This document shows positions 31,766 to 47,000 of a DNA stretch of 64,000 bases, piece by piece (position 1 is the stretch's first letter; each line of letters starts with the position of its first letter). A model generated the notes under the pieces. The model saw nothing but the letters and a program-made list of their open reading frames with translations, had not been told where the DNA came from and searched no databases. The position numbers were made by a program, and so were the translations under genes. Origin of the DNA: Glycine soja (lineage: Eukaryota > Streptophyta > Magnoliopsida > Fabales > Fabaceae); NCBI RefSeq assembly GCF_004193775.1, contig NW_021143950.1:1-64000 (forward strand), given 5' to 3'.

Positions 31766-34639
31766 CCGTTATTCAATTTCGAGCATCTCTATATGTGATG
31801 CGCCTGAATCGGACCTCCGAGTGAAAAGCAATGACCATTTGAATTTCGAGAGAGCTTCCGTTGTTCAATTTCGAGCGTCTCGATATATTATGTACCTGAA
31901 TCTGACCTCCTTGTGAAAAGTTATGACCATTTGAATTTCTCGAGAGCTTCTGTTGTTCATTTTCGAGCGTCTCGATATATTATGTGTCTGAATCTGAGCA
32001 CCGTGTGAAAAGATATGACCATTTGAATTTCTCGAGAGCTTCCGTTGTTCATTTTCAATCGTCTCGATATATTATGTGCCTGAATCTGAGCTCCGTGTGA
32101 AAAGTTATGACCATTTGAATTTCTCGAGAGCTTCTGTTGTTCATTTTCGAGCGTCTCGATATATTATGCGCCTGAATCTGAGCTACGTGTGAAAAGTTAT
32201 GACCATTTGAATTTCTCGAGAGCTTCTGTTGTTCATTTTCGAGCGTCTCGATATATTATGTGTCTGAATCTGAGCACCGTGTGAAAAGATATGACCATTT
32301 GAATTTCTCGAGAGCTTCTGTTGTTCATTTTCAATCGTCTCGATATATTATGTGCCTGAATCTGAGCTCCGTGTGAAAAGTTATGACCATTTGAATTTCT
32401 CGAGAGCTTCTGTTGTTCATTTTCGAGCGTCTCGATATATTATGCGCCTGAATCTGAGCTACGTGTGAAAAGTTATGACCATTTGAATTTTTCAAGAGCC
32501 TTCGTTGTACGATTTTGAGCATCCCTATATCTGATGTACCTGAATCGGACCTCCGACCGAAAAGTTATGACCATTTGAATTTCTCGAGAGCATCCGTTGT
32601 TTAATTTCGAGCATCTCTATATGTGATGTTCCTGAATCAGACCTCCGAGTTAAAAGTTATGACCATTTGAATTTCTCGAGGGCTTCCGTTGTTCAATTTC
32701 GAACGTCTCGGTGTATTATGCGCCTGAATCTGACCTCCGTGTGAAAAGATATGACCATTTGAATTTCTCGAGAGCTTCCGTTGTTCATTTTCAAGCGTCT
32801 CGATATATTATGCGCCTGAATCTGAGCTACGTGTGAAAAGTTATGACCATTTGAATTTCTCGAGAGCTTCTGTTGTTCATTTTCGAGCGTCTCGATATAT
32901 TATGTGTTTGAATCTGAGCCCCGTGTGAAAAGTTATGACCATTTGAATTTTTCAAGAGCTTCCGTTGTTCAATTTCGAGCATCTCTATGTGTGATGTGCC
33001 TGAATCGGACCTCCGAGTCAAAAGTTATGACCATTTGAATTTTTCGAGAGCTTCCGTTGTTCAATTTAGAGCATCTCTATATGTGATTCGCCTGAATCGG
33101 ACCTCCGAGTGAAATGTAATGACCATTTGAATTTCTCGAGAGCTTCCGTTGTTCAATTTGGAGCGTCTCGATATATTATGCGCATGAATCTGAGCTCCAT
33201 GTGAAAAGTTATGACCATTTGAATTTCTCGAGAGTTTTCGTTGTACAATTTCGAGCATCTCTATATGTGATGCGCTTGAATTGGATCTCCGAGTGAAAAG
33301 TAATGACCATTTGAATTTCTCGAGGGCTTTTTTTTGTTCAATTTCGAGCGTCTCGATATATTTTGCACCTGAATCTGACCTCCGTCTGAAAAGTTATGAC
33401 CATTTGAATTTCTCGAGAGCTTTCGTTGTTCAATTTAGAGCATCTCTATATGTGATGCGCCTGAATCGGACCTCCGAGTGAAAAGCAATGACCATTTGAA
33501 TTTCTCGAGAGCTTTCGTTATACAATTTCGAGCATCTCTATATGTGATGTGCCTTAATCGGACCTCCGAGTGAAAAGTAATGACCATTTGAATTAAACGA
33601 GAGCTTCCGTTGTTCAATTTCGAGCATCTCTATATGTGATGGTCTTGAATCGGACCTCCGAGTGAAAAGTTATGACCATTTGAATTTCTCGAGAGCTTTC
33701 GTTGTTCAATTTCGAGCGTCTCGATATAATATGCACCTGAACCTGACCTCCGTGGGAAAAGTTATGACCATTTGAATATCTCAAGAGCTTCGGTTGTTCA
33801 ATTTCGAGCATCTCTATATGTGATGCGCCTGAATCGGACCTCCGAGTGAAACGTAATGACCATTTTAATTTCTTGAGAGCCTCTGTTGTTCAATTTCGAG
33901 CATCTCTATATGTTATGCTCCTGAATCGGACCTTCGAGTGAAAAGTAATGACCATTTGAAGCTCTCGAGAGCTTCTATTTTTCAATTACGAGCGTCTCGA
34001 TATATTATGCGCCTGAAATCTGACCCCCGTGTGAAAAGTTATGACCATTTGAATTTCTCGAGAGCTTCCGTTGTTCAATTTCGAGCATCTCTATGTGTGA
34101 TGCGCCTGAATCGGACCTCCGAGTGAAAAGTTATGACCATTTGACTTTCTCGAGAGCTTCCGTTGTTCAATTTCGAGCATCTCTATGTGTGATGCGCCTG
34201 AATCGGACCTCCGAGTGAAAAGTTATGACCATTTGACTTTCTCGAGAGCTTCCGTTGTTCAATTTCGAGCATCTCTATATGTGATGCGCTTGAATCGGAC
34301 CTCCGAGTGAAAAGTAATGACCATTTGAATTTCTCGAGAGCTTCCATTGTTCAATTTCGAGCGTCTCGGTATATTATGCACCGGAATCTGACCCCCGTGT
34401 GAAAAGTTATGACCATTTGAATTTCTCGAGAGCTTCCGTTGTTCAATTTCGAGCATTTCTATATGTGATGTGCCTGAATCGGAGCTCAGACTGAAAAGTT
34501 ATGGGCATTTGAATTTCTCGAGAGCTTCCGTAGTTCAATTTCGAGCATCTCTATATCTGATGCTCTTGATTCGGACCTCCGACTGAAAAGTTATGACCAT
34601 TTGAATTTCTCGAGAGCTTCCGTTGTTCAATTTCGAGCG

Positions 34640-37031
34640 TCTCGATATGTGATGCGCCTGAATCGGACCTCCGATTGAAAGAATATGACCATTTGAATTT
34701 CTCGAGAGCTTCCGTTGTTCAATTTCGAGCATCTCTATATCTGATGCTCTTGAATCGGACCTCCGAGTGAAAAGTTATGACCATTTGAATTTCTCGAGAG
34801 CTTCCGTTGTTCAATTTCGAGCGTCTCGATTTGTGATGCACCTGAATCGGACCTCCGATTGAAAGAATATGACCATTTGAATTTCTCGAGAGCTTCCGTT
34901 GTTCAATTTCGAGCATCTCTATATGTGATGGTCTTGAATTGGACCTCCGAGTGAAATGTTATGACCATTTGAATTTCTCGAGAGCTTCCGTTGTTCAATT
35001 TCGAGCGTCTCGATATATTATGTACCTGAATCTGACCTTCGTGTGAAAAGTTATGACCGTTTGAATTTCTCGACAGCTTCAGTTGTTCAATTTCGAGCAT
35101 CTCTATATGTGATGCGCCTGAATCGGACCTCCGATTGAAAAAATATGACCATTTGAATTTCTCGAGAGCTTCCGTTGTTCTATTTCGAGCATCTCTATAT
35201 GTGATGGTCGTGAATCGGACCTCCGAGTGAAAAGTTATGACCATTTGAATTTCTCGAGAGCTTCCGTTGTTCAATTTCAAGCGTCTCGATATATTATGCC
35301 CCTAAATCTGACCCCCGTGTTAAAAGTTATGACCATTTGAATTTCTCGAGAGCTTCCGTTGTTCAATTTCGAGCATCTCTATATGTGATGCGCCTGAATC
35401 GGACCTCCGATTGAAAAGTTATGACCATTTGAATTTCTCGAGAGCTTCCGTTGTTCAATTTCGAGCATCTCTATATGTGATGGTCTTGAATCGGACCTCC
35501 GAGTAAAAAGTTATGACCATTTGAATTTCTTGAGAGCTTCCGTTGTTCAATTTCGAGCGTCTCGATATATTATGTACCTGAATCTGACCTCCTTGTGAAA
35601 AGTTATGACCATTTGAATTTCTCGAGAGCTTCCGTTATTCAATTTCGAGCATCTCTATATGTGATGTGCTTGAATCGGACCTCCGATTGAAAAGTTATGA
35701 CCATTTGAATTTCTCGAGAGCTTCTGTTGTTCAATTTCGAGCATCTCTATATGTGATCCTCTTTAATTGGACCTCCGAGTGAAAAGTTATGACCATTTGA
35801 ATTTCTCGAGAGCTTCCGTTGTTCAATTTCGAGCGTCTCGATATGTGATACGCCTGAATCGGACCTCCGATTGAAAGAATATGACCATTTGAATTTTTCG
35901 AGAGCTTCCGTTGTTCAATTTCGAGCATCTCTATATCTGATGCTCTTGAATCGGACCTCCGAGTGAAAAGTGATGACCATTTGAATTTCTCAAGAGCTTC
36001 CGTTGTTCAATTTCGAGCGTCTCGATTTGTGATGCGCCTGAATCGGACCTCCGATTGAAAGAATATGACCATTTGAATTTCTCGAGAGCTTCCGTTGTTC
36101 AATTTCGAGCATCTCTATATGTGATGGTCTTGAATTGGACCTCCGAGTGAAAAGTTATGACCATTTGAATTTCTCGAGAGCTTCCGTTGTTCAATTTCGA
36201 GCGTCTCGATATATTATGTACCTGAATCTGACCTTCGTGTGAAAAGTTATGACCGTTTGAATTTCTCGACAGCTTCAGTTGTTCAATTTCGAGCATCTCT
36301 ATATGTGATGCGCCTGAATCGGACATCCGATTGAAAAAATATGACCATTTGAATTTCTCGAGAGCTTCCGTTGTTCAATTTCGAGCATCTCTATATGTGA
36401 TGGTCTTGAATCGGACCTCCGAGTGAAAAGTTATGTCCATTTGAATTTCTTGAGAGCTTCCATTGTTCAATTTCAAGCGTCTCGATATATTATGCCCCTA
36501 AATCTAACCCCCGTGAGAAAAGTTATGACCATTTGAATTTCTCGAGAGCTTCCGTTGTTCAATTTCGAGCATCTCTATATGTGATGCGCCTGAATCGGAC
36601 CTCCGATTGAAAAGTTATGACCATTTGAATTTCTCGAGAGCTTCCGTTGTTCAATTTCGAGCATCTCTATATGTGATGGTCTTGAATCGGACCTCCGAGT
36701 AAAAAGTTATGACCATTTGAATTTCTTGAGAGCTTCCGTTGTTCAATTTCGAGCGTCTCGATATATTATGTACCTGAATCTGACCTCCTTGTGAAAAGTT
36801 ATGACCATTTGAATTTCTCGAGAGCTTCCGTTATTCAATTTCGAGCATCTCTATATGTGATGTGCTTGAATCGGACCTCCGATTGAAAAGTTATGACCAT
36901 TTGAATTTCTCGAGAGCTTCCGTTGTTCAATTTCGAGCATCTCTATATGTGATCCTCTTCAATTGGACCTCCGAGTGAAAAGTTATGACCATTTGAATTT
37001 CTCGAGAGCTTCCGTTGTTCAATTTCGAGCG
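34640..37031. repeat. 13-monomer (1196-bp) higher-order repeat, two copies
   Basis: Markers at 34719, 34901 and 35110 recur 1196 bp later at 35915, 36097 and 36306. Examples are TATCTGATGCTCTTGAATC, TCTCGATTTGTGATGC and CTCGACAGCTTCAGTTG. 1196 is 13 x 92. The outer limits are approximate. Confidence 0.78.
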
Positions 37032-38189
37032 TCTCGATATGTGATGCGCCTGAATCGGACCTCCGATTGAAAGAATATGACCATTTGAATTTCTCGAGAG
37101 CTTCCGTTGTTCAATTTCGAGCATCTCTATATCTGATGCTCTTGAATCGGACCTCCGAGTGAAAAGTTATGACCATTTGAATTTCTCGAGAGCCTCCGTT
37201 GTTCAATTTCGAGCGTCTCGATATGTGATGCGCCTGAATCGGACCTCCGATTGAAAGAATATGACCATTTGAATTTCTCGAGAGCTTCCGTTGTTCAATT
37301 TCGAGCATCTCTATATCTGATGGTCTTGAATCGGACCTCCGAGTGAAAAGTTATGACCATTTGAATTTCTCGAGAGCTTCCGTTGTTCAATTTGGAGCGT
37401 CTCGATATATTATGCGCATGAATCTGAGCTCCATGTGAAAAGTTATGACCATTTGAATTTCTCGAGAGTTTTCGTTGTACAATTTCGAGCATCTCTATAT
37501 GTGATGCGCTTGAATTGGATCTCCGAGTGAAAAGTAATGACCATTTGACTTTCCCGAGAGCTTTTTTTTGTTCAATTTCGAGCGTCTCGATATTTTATGC
37601 GCCTGAATCTGAGCTCCGTGTGAAAAGTTATGACCATTTGAATTTCTCGAGAGCTTTCGTTGTTCAATTTAGAGCATCTCTATATGTGATGCGCCTGAAT
37701 CGGACCTCCGAGTGAAAAGCAATGACCATTTGAATTTCTCGAGAGCTTTCGTTGTACAATTTCGAGCATCTCTATATGTGATGTGCCTAAATCGGACCTC
37801 CGAGTGAAAAGTAATGACCATTTGAATTAAACGAGAGCTTCCGTTGTTCAATTTCGAGCATCTCTATATGTGATGCTCCTGAATCGGACCTCCGAGTGAA
37901 AAGTAATGACCATTTGAATTTCTCGAGAGCCTCCGTTGTTCAATTTCGAGCATCTCTATATGTGATGCGCCTGAATCGGACCTCCGAGTGATATGTAATG
38001 ACCATTTGAATTTCTCGAGAGCTTCCGTTGTTCAATTTCAAGCATCTCTATATATGATTCCCCTGAATCGGACCTCCGAGTGAAATGTAATGACCATATG
38101 AATTTCTCGAGAGCTTCCATTGTTCAATTTCGAGCGTCTCGGTATATTATGCGCCTGAATCTGACCCCCGTGTGAAAAGTTATGACCTT

Positions 38190-41100
38190 TTGAATTTCTC
38201 GAGAGCTTCCGTTGTTCAATTTCAAGCATCTCTATATGTGATGTGCCTGAATTGGACCTCCGAGTGAAAAGTTATGAGCATTTGAATTTCTCGAGAGCTT
38301 CCGTTGTTCATATTCGAGCGTCTCGATATATTATGCGCCTGAATATGACCTCCGTGTGAAAAGTTATGACCATTTGAATTTCTCAAGAGCTTCCGTTGTT
38401 CAATTTCGAGCATCTCTATATGTGATGCGCCTGAATCGGACCTCCGATTGAAAAGTTATGTCCATTTGAATTTCTCGAGAGCTTCCGTTGTTCAATTTCG
38501 AGCATCTCTATATGTGATGGTCTTGAATCGGACCTCCGAGTGAAAAGTTGTGACCATTTGAATTTCTCGAGAGCTTCCGTTGTTCAATTTCGAGCATCCC
38601 TATATGTGATGTGCCTGAATCGGACCTCCGAGTGAAAAGTTATGACCATTTGAATTTCTCGAGAGATTCCGTTGTTCAATTTCGAGCGTCTCGATATGTG
38701 ATGCGCCTGAATCGGACCTCCGATTGAAAGAATATGACCATTTGAATTTCTCGAGAGCTTCCGTTGTTCAATTTCGAGCATCTCTATATCTGATGCTCTT
38801 GAATCGGACCTCCGAGTGAAAAGTTATGACCATTTGAATTTCTCGAGAGCTTCCGTTGTTCAATTTCGAGCGTCTCGATATGTGATGCGCCTGAATCGGA
38901 CCTCCGATTGAAAGAATATGACCATTTGAATTTCTCGAGAGCTTCCGTTGTTCAATTTCGAGCATCTCTATATCTGATGGTCTTGAATCGGACCTCCGAG
39001 TGAAAAGTTATGACCATTTGAATTTCTCGAGAGCTTCCGTTGTTCAATTTGGAGCGTCTCGATATATTATGCGCATGAATCTGAGCTCCATGTGAAAAGT
39101 TATGACCATTTGAATTTCTCGAGAGTTTTCGTTGTACAATTTCGAGCATCTCTATATGTGATGCGCTTGAATTGGATCTCCGAGTGAAAAGTAATGACCA
39201 TTTGACTTTCCCGAGAGCTTTTTTTTGTTCAATTTCGAGCGTCTCGATATTTTATGCGCCTGAATCTGAGCTCCGTGTGAAAAGTTATGACCATTTGAAT
39301 TTCTCGAGAGCTTTCGTTGTTCAATTTAGAGCATCTCTATATGTGATGCGCCTGAATCGGACCTCCGAGTGAAAAGCAATGACCATTTGAATTTCTCGAG
39401 AGCTTCCGTTGTTCAATTTCCAGCATCTCTATATGTGATGTGCCTGAATTGGACCTCCGAGTGAAAAGTTATGAGCATTTGAATTTCTCGAGAGCTTCCG
39501 TTGTTCATATTCGAGCGTCTCGATATATTATGCGCCTGAATATGACCTCCGTGTGAAAAGTTATGACCATTTGAATTTCTCAAGAGCTTCCGTTGTTCAA
39601 TTTCGAGCGTCTCGATATGTGATGCGCCTGAATCGGACCTCCGATTGAAAGAATATGACCATTTGAATTTCTCGAGAGCTTCCGTTGTTCAATTTCGAGC
39701 ATCTCTATATCTGATGGTCTTGAATCGGACCTCCGAGTGAAAAGTTATGACCATTTGAATTTCTCGAGAGCTTCCGTTGTTCAATTTGGAGCGTCTCGAT
39801 ATATTATGCGCATGAATCTGAGCTCCATGTGAAAAGTTATGACCATTTGAATTTCTCGAGAGTTTTCGTTGTACAATTTCGAGCATCTCTATATGTGATG
39901 CGCTTGAATTGGATCTCCGAGTGAAAAGTAATGACCATTTGACTTTCCCGAGAGCTTTTTTTTGTTCAATTTCGAGCGTCTCGATATTTTATGCGCCTGA
40001 ATCTGAGCTCCGTGTGAAAAGTTATGACCATTTGAATTTCTCGAGAGCTTTCGTTGTTCAATTTAGAGCATCTCTATATGTGATGCGCCTGAATCGGACC
40101 TCCGAGTGAAAAGCAATGACCATTTGAATTTCTCGAGAGCTTCCGTTGTTCAATTTCCAGCATCTCTATATGTGATGTGCCTGAATTGGACCTCCGAGTG
40201 AAAAGTTATGAGCATTTGAATTTCTCGAGAGCTTCCGTTGTTCATATTCGAGCGTCTCGATATATTATGCGCCTGAATATGACCTCCGTGTGAAAAGTTA
40301 TGACCATTTGAATTTCTCAAGAGCTTCCGTTGTTCAATTTCGAGCGTCTCGATATGTGATGCGCCTGAATCGGACCTCCGATTGAAAGAATATGACCATT
40401 TGAATTTCTCGAGAGCTTCCGTTGTTCAATTTCGAGCATCTCTATATCTGATGGTCTTGAATCGGACCTCCGAGTGAAAAGTTATGACCATTTGAATTTC
40501 TCGAGAGCTTCCGTTGTTCAATTTGGAGCGTCTCGATATATTATGCGCATGAATCTGAGCTCCATGTGAAAAGTTATGACCATTTGAATTTCTCGAGAGT
40601 TTTCGTTGTACAATTTCGAGCATCTCTATATGTGATGCGCTTGAATTGGATCTCCGAGTGAAAAGTAATGACCATTTGACTTTCCCGAGAGCTTTTTTTT
40701 GTTCAATTTCGAGCGTCTCGATATTTTATGCGCCTGAATCTGAGCTCCGTGTGAAAAGTTATGACCATTTGAATTTCTCGAGAGCTTTCGTTGTTCAATT
40801 TAGAGCATCTCTATATGTGATGCGCCTGAATCGGACCTCCGAGTGAAAAGCAATGACCATTTGAATTTCTCGAGAGCTTTCGTTGTTCAATTTAGAGCAT
40901 CTCTATATGTGATGCGCCTGAATCGGACCTCCGAGTGAAAAGCAATGACCATTTGAATTTCTCGAGAGCTTCCGTTGTTCAATTTCCAGCATCTCTATAT
41001 GTGATGTGCCTGAATTGGACCTCCGAGTGAAAAGTTATGAGCATTTGAATTTCTCGAGAGCTTCCGTTGTTCATATTCGAGCGTCTCGATATATTATGCG

Positions 41101-43093
41101 CCTGAATATGACCTCCGTGTGAAAAGTTATGACCATTTGAATTTCTCAAGAGCTTCCGTTGTTCAATTTCGAGCATCTCTATATGTGATGCGCCTGAATC
41201 GGACCTCCGATTGAAAAGTTATGTCCATTTGAATTTCTCGAGAGCTTCCGTTGTTCAATTTCGAGCATCTCTATATGTGATGGTCTTGAATCGGACCTCC
41301 GAGTGAAAAGTTGTGACCATTTGAATTTCTCGAGAGCTTCCGTTGTTCAATTTCGAGCATCCCTATATGTGATGTGCCTGAATCGGACCTCCGAGTGAAA
41401 AGTTATGACCATTTGAATTTCTCGAGAGATTCCGTTGTTCAATTTCGAGCGTCTCGATATGTGATGCGCCTGAATCGGACCTCCGATTGAAAGAATATGA
41501 CCATTTGAATTTCTCGAGAGCTTCCGTTGTTCAATTTCGAGCATCTCTATATCTGATGCTCTTGAATCGGACCTCCGAGTGAAAAGTTATGACCATTTGA
41601 ATTTCTCGAGAGCTTCCGTTGTTCAATTTCGAGCGTCTCGATATGTGATGCGCCTGAATCGGACCTCCGATTGAAAGAATATGACCATTTGAATTTCTCG
41701 AGAGCTTCCGTTGTTCAATTTCGAGCATCTCTATATCTGATGGTCTTGAATCGGACCTCCGAGTGAAAAGTTATGACCATTTGAATTTCTCGAGAGCTTC
41801 CGTTGTTCAATTTGGAGCGTCTCGATATATTATGCGCATGAATCTGAGCTCCATGTGAAAAGTTATGACCATTTGAATTTCTCGAGAGTTTTCGTTGTAC
41901 AATTTCGAGCATCTCTATATGTGATGCGCTTGAATTGGATCTCCGAGTGAAAAGTAATGACCATTTGACTTTCCCGAGAGCTTTTTTTTGTTCAATTTCG
42001 AGCGTCTCGATATTTTATGCGCCTGAATCTGAGCTCCGTGTGAAAAGTTATGACCATTTGAATTTCTCGAGAGCTTTCGTTGTTCAATTTAGAGCATCTC
42101 TATATGTGATGCGCCTGAATCGGACCTCCGAGTGAAAAGCAATGACCATTTGAATTTCTCGAGAGCTTCCGTTGTTCAATTTCCAGCATCTCTATATGTG
42201 ATGTGCCTGAATTGGACCTCCGAGTGAAAAGTTATGAGCATTTGAATTTCTCGAGAGCTTCCGTTGTTCATATTCGAGCGTCTCGATATATTATGCGCCT
42301 GAATATGACCTCCGTGTGAAAAGTTATGACCATTTGAATTTCTCAAGAGCTTCCGTTGTTCAATTTCGAGCGTCTCGATATGTGATGCGCCTGAATCGGA
42401 CCTCCGATTGAAAGAATATGACCATTTGAATTTCTCGAGAGCTTCCGTTGTTCAATTTCGAGCATCTCTATATCTGATGGTCTTGAATCGGACCTCCGAG
42501 TGAAAAGTTATGACCATTTGAATTTCTCGAGAGCTTCCGTTGTTCAATTTGGAGCGTCTCGATATATTATGCGCATGAATCTGAGCTCCATGTGAAAAGT
42601 TATGACCATTTGAATTTCTCGAGAGTTTTCGTTGTACAATTTCGAGCATCTCTATATGTGATGCGCTTGAATTGGATCTCCGAGTGAAAAGTAATGACCA
42701 TTTGACTTTCCCGAGAGCTTTTTTTTGTTCAATTTCGAGCGTCTCGATATTTTATGCGCCTGAATCTGAGCTCCGTGTGAAAAGTTATGACCATTTGAAT
42801 TTCTCGAGAGCTTTCGTTGTTCAATTTAGAGCATCTCTATATGTGATGCGCCTGAATCGGACCTCCGAGTGAAAAGCAATGACCATTTGAATTTCTCGAG
42901 AGCTTCCGTTGTTCAATTTCCAGCATCTCTATATGTGATGTGCCTGAATTGGACCTCCGAGTGAAAAGTTATGAGCATTTGAATTTCTCGAGAGCTTCCG
43001 TTGTTCATATTCGAGCGTCTCGATATATTATGCGCCTGAATATGACCTCCGTGTGAAAAGTTATGACCATTTGAATTTCTCAAGAGCTTCCGT
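38190..43093. repeat. 2763-bp (30-monomer) super-repeat with embedded 737-bp 8-mers
   Basis: Sequence from about 38190 repeats at +2763 from about 40953 with very few differences until about 43093. Inside each copy an 8-monomer unit of 737 bp (8 x 92 plus one base) occurs in tandem: starts near 39172 and 39909, then 41935 and 42672, with a near copy at 43410. The extra base marks a monomer whose GCTTCCGTTG became GCTTTTTTTTG. This is the most recently amplified part of the window. Confidence 0.87.
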
Positions 43094-44099
43094 TGTACAA
43101 TTTCGAGCATCTCTATATGTGATGCGCCTGAATCGGACCTCCGATTGAAAAGTAATGACCATTTGACTTTCCCGAGAGCTTTTTTTTGTTCAATTTCGAG
43201 CGTCTCGATATTTTATGCGCCTGAATCTGAGCTCCGTGTGAAAAGTTATGACCATTTGAATTTCTCGAGAGCTTCCGTTGTTCAATTTGGAGCGTCTCGA
43301 TATATTATGCGCATGAATCTGAGCTCCATGTGAAAAGTTATGACCATTTGAATTTCTCGAGAGTTTTCGTTGTACAATTTCGAGCATCTCTATATGTGAT
43401 GCGCTTGAATTGGATCTCCGAGTGAAAAGTAATGACCATTTGACTTTCCCGAGAGCTTTTTTTTGTTCAATTTCGAGCGTCTCGATATTTTATGCGCCTG
43501 AATCTGAGCTCCGTGTGAAAAGTTATGACCATTTGAATTTCTCGAGAGCTTTCGTTGTTCAATTTAGAGCATCTCTATATGTGATGCGCCTGAATCGGAC
43601 CTCCGAGTGAAAAGCAATGACCATTTGAATTTCTCGAGAGCTTCCGTTGTTCAATTTCCAGCATCTCTATATGTGATGTGCCTGAATTGGACCTCCGAGT
43701 GAAAAGTTATGAGCATTTGAATTTCTCGAGAGCTTCCGTTGTTCATATTCGAGCGTCTCGATATATTATGCGCCTGAATATGACCTCCGTGTGAAAAGTT
43801 ATGACCATTTGAATTTCTCAAGAGCTTCCGTTGTTCAATTTCGAGCATCTCTATATGTGATGCGCCTGAATCGGACCTCCGATTGAAAAGTTATGTCCAT
43901 TTGAATTTCTCGAGAGCTTCCGTTGTTCAATTTCGAGCATCTCTATATGTGATGGTCTTGAATCGGACCTCCGAGTGAAAAGTTGTGACCATTTGAATTT
44001 CTCGAGAGCTTCCGTTGTTCAATTTCGAGCATCCCTATATGTGATGTGCCTGAATCGGACCTCCGAGTGAAAAGTTATGACCATTTGAATTTCTCGAGG

Positions 44100-47000
44100 G
44101 CTTCCGTTATTCAATTTCGAGCATCTCGGTGTATTATGCGCCTAAATCTGACCTCCGTGTGAAAAGTTATGACCATTTGAATTTCTCGAGAGCTTCCGTT
44201 GTTCAATTTCGAGCGTCTCGATATTTTATGCGCCTGAATCTGAGCTCCGTGTGAAAAGTTATGACCATTTGAATTTCTCGAGAGCTTCCGTTGTTCATTT
44301 CGAGCGTCTCGATATATTATGCGCCTGAATCTGAGCTACGTGTGAAAAGTTATGACCATTCAAATTTCTCAAGAGCCTTCGTTGTACGATTTCGAGCATC
44401 CCTATATGTGATGCGCTTGAATCGGACCTCCGAGTGAAAAGTAATGACCATTTGAATTTCTCGAGAGCTTTCGTTGTTCAATTTCGAGCGTCTCGATATA
44501 TTATGCACCTGAACCTGACCTCCGTGGGAAAAGTTATGACCATTTGAATATCTCGAGAGCTTCGGTTGTTCAATTTCGAGCATCTCTATATGTGATGCGC
44601 CTGAATCGGACCTCCGATTGAAAAGTTATGACCATTTGAATTTCTCGAGAGCTTCCGTTGTTCAATTTCGAGCATCTCTATATGTGATGGTCCTGAATCG
44701 GACCTCCGAGTGAAAAGTTATGACCATTTGAATTTCTTGAGAGCTTCCGTTGTTCAATTTCGAGCATCTCGATATATTATGTACCTGAATCTGACCTCCT
44801 TGTGAAAAGTTATGACCATTTGAATTTCTCGAGAGCTTCCGTTATTCAATTTCGAGCATCTCTATATGTGATGCGCCTGAATCGGACCTCCGACTGAAAA
44901 GTAATGACCATTTGAATTTCTCGAGAGCTTCCATTGTTCAATTTCGAGCGTCTCGGTATATTATGCACCTGAATCTGACCCCCGTGTGAAAAGTTATGAC
45001 CATTTGACTTTCTCGAGAGCTTCCGTTGTTCAATTTCGAGCATCTCTATATGTGATGCGCTTGAATCGGACCTCCGAGTGAAAAGTAATGACCATTTGAA
45101 TTTCTCGAGAGCTTCCATTGTTCAATTTCAAGCGTCTCGGTATATTATGCACCTGAATCTGACCCCCGTGTGAAAAGTTATGACCATTTGAATTTCTCGA
45201 GAGCTTCCGTTGTTCAATTTCGAGCATTTCTATATGTGATGTGCCTGAATCGGACCTCCGACTGAAAAGTTATGGGCATTTGAATTTCTCGAGAGCTTCC
45301 GTTGTTCAATTTCGAGCGTCTCGATATGTGATGCGCCTGAATCGGACCTCCGATTGAAAAAATATGACCATTTGAATTTCTCGAGAGCTTCCGTTGTTCA
45401 ATTTAGAGCATCTCTATATGTGATGCGCCTGAATCGGACCTCCGAGTGAAAAGCAATGACCATTTGAATTTCTCGAGAGCTTCCGTTGTTCAATTTCGAG
45501 CATCTTTATATGTGATGTGCCTGAATCGGACCTCCGAGTGAAAAGTTTTGACCATTTGAATTTCTCGAGAGCTTCCGTTGTTCAATTTCGAGCATCTCTA
45601 TATGTGATGCGCCTGAATCAGACCTCCGAGTGAAAAGCAATGACCATTTGAATTTCTCGAGAGCTTCCGTTGTTCAATTTCGAGCGTCTCGATATATTAT
45701 GTACCTGAATCTGACCTTCGTGTGAAAAGTTATGACCGTTTGAATTTCTCGAGAGCTTCCGTTGTTCAATTTCGAGCGTCTCGATATGTGATGCGCCTGA
45801 ATCGGACCTCCGATTGAAAAAATATGACCATTTGAATTTCTCGAGAGCTTCCGTTGTTCAATTTAGAGCATCTCTATATGTGATGCGCCTGAATCGGACC
45901 TCCGAGTGAAAAGCAATGACCATTTGAATTTCTCGAGAGCTTCCGTTGTTCAATTTCGAGCGTCTCGATATATTATGTACCTGAATCTGACCTTCGTGTG
46001 AAAAGTTATGACCGTTTGAATTTCTCGACAGCTTCAGTTGTTCAATTTCGAGCATCTCTATATGTGATGCGCCTGAATCAGACCTCCGATTGAAAAAATA
46101 TGACGATTTGAATTTCTCGAGAGCTTCCGTTGTTCAATTTCGAGCATCTCTATATGTGATGGTCTTGAATCGGACCTCCGAGTGAAAAGCAATGACCATT
46201 TGAATTTCTCGAGAGCTTCCGTTGTTCAATTTCGAGCATTTCTATATGTGATGTGCCTGAATCGGAGCTCAGACTGAAAAGTTATGGGCATTTGAATTTC
46301 TCGAGAGCTTCCGTAGTTCAATTTCGAGCATCTCTATATCTGATGCTCTTGAATCGGACCTCCGACTGAAAAGTTATGACCATTTGAATTTCTCGAGAGC
46401 TTCCGTTGTTCAATTTCGAGCGTCTCGATATGTGATGCGCCTGAATCGGACCTCCGATTGAAAGAATATGACCATTTGAATTTCTCGAGAGCTTCCGTTG
46501 TTCAATTTCGAGCATCTCTATATCTGATGCTCTTGAATCGGACCTCCGAGTGAAAAGTTATGACCATTTGAATTTCTCGAGAGCTTCCGTTGTTCAATTT
46601 CGAGCGTCTCGATTTGTGATGCGCCTGAATCGGACCTCCGATTGAAAGAATATGACCATTTGAATTTCTCGAGAGCTTCCGTTGTTTAATTTCGAGCATC
46701 TCTATATGTGATGGTCTTGAATTGGACCTCCGAGTGAAAAGTAATGACCATTTGAATTAAACGAGAGCTTCCGTTGTTCAATTTCGAGCATCTCTATATG
46801 TGATGCTCCTGAATCGGACCTCCGAGTGAAAAGTAATGACCATTTGAATTTCTCGAGAGCCTCCGTTGTTCAATTTCGAGCATCTTTATATGTGATCTGC
46901 CTGAATCGGACCTCCGAGTGAAAAGTTTTGACCATTTGAATTTCTCGAGAGCTTCCGTTGTTCAATTTCGAGCGTCCCGATATATTTTGCCCCTAAATCT

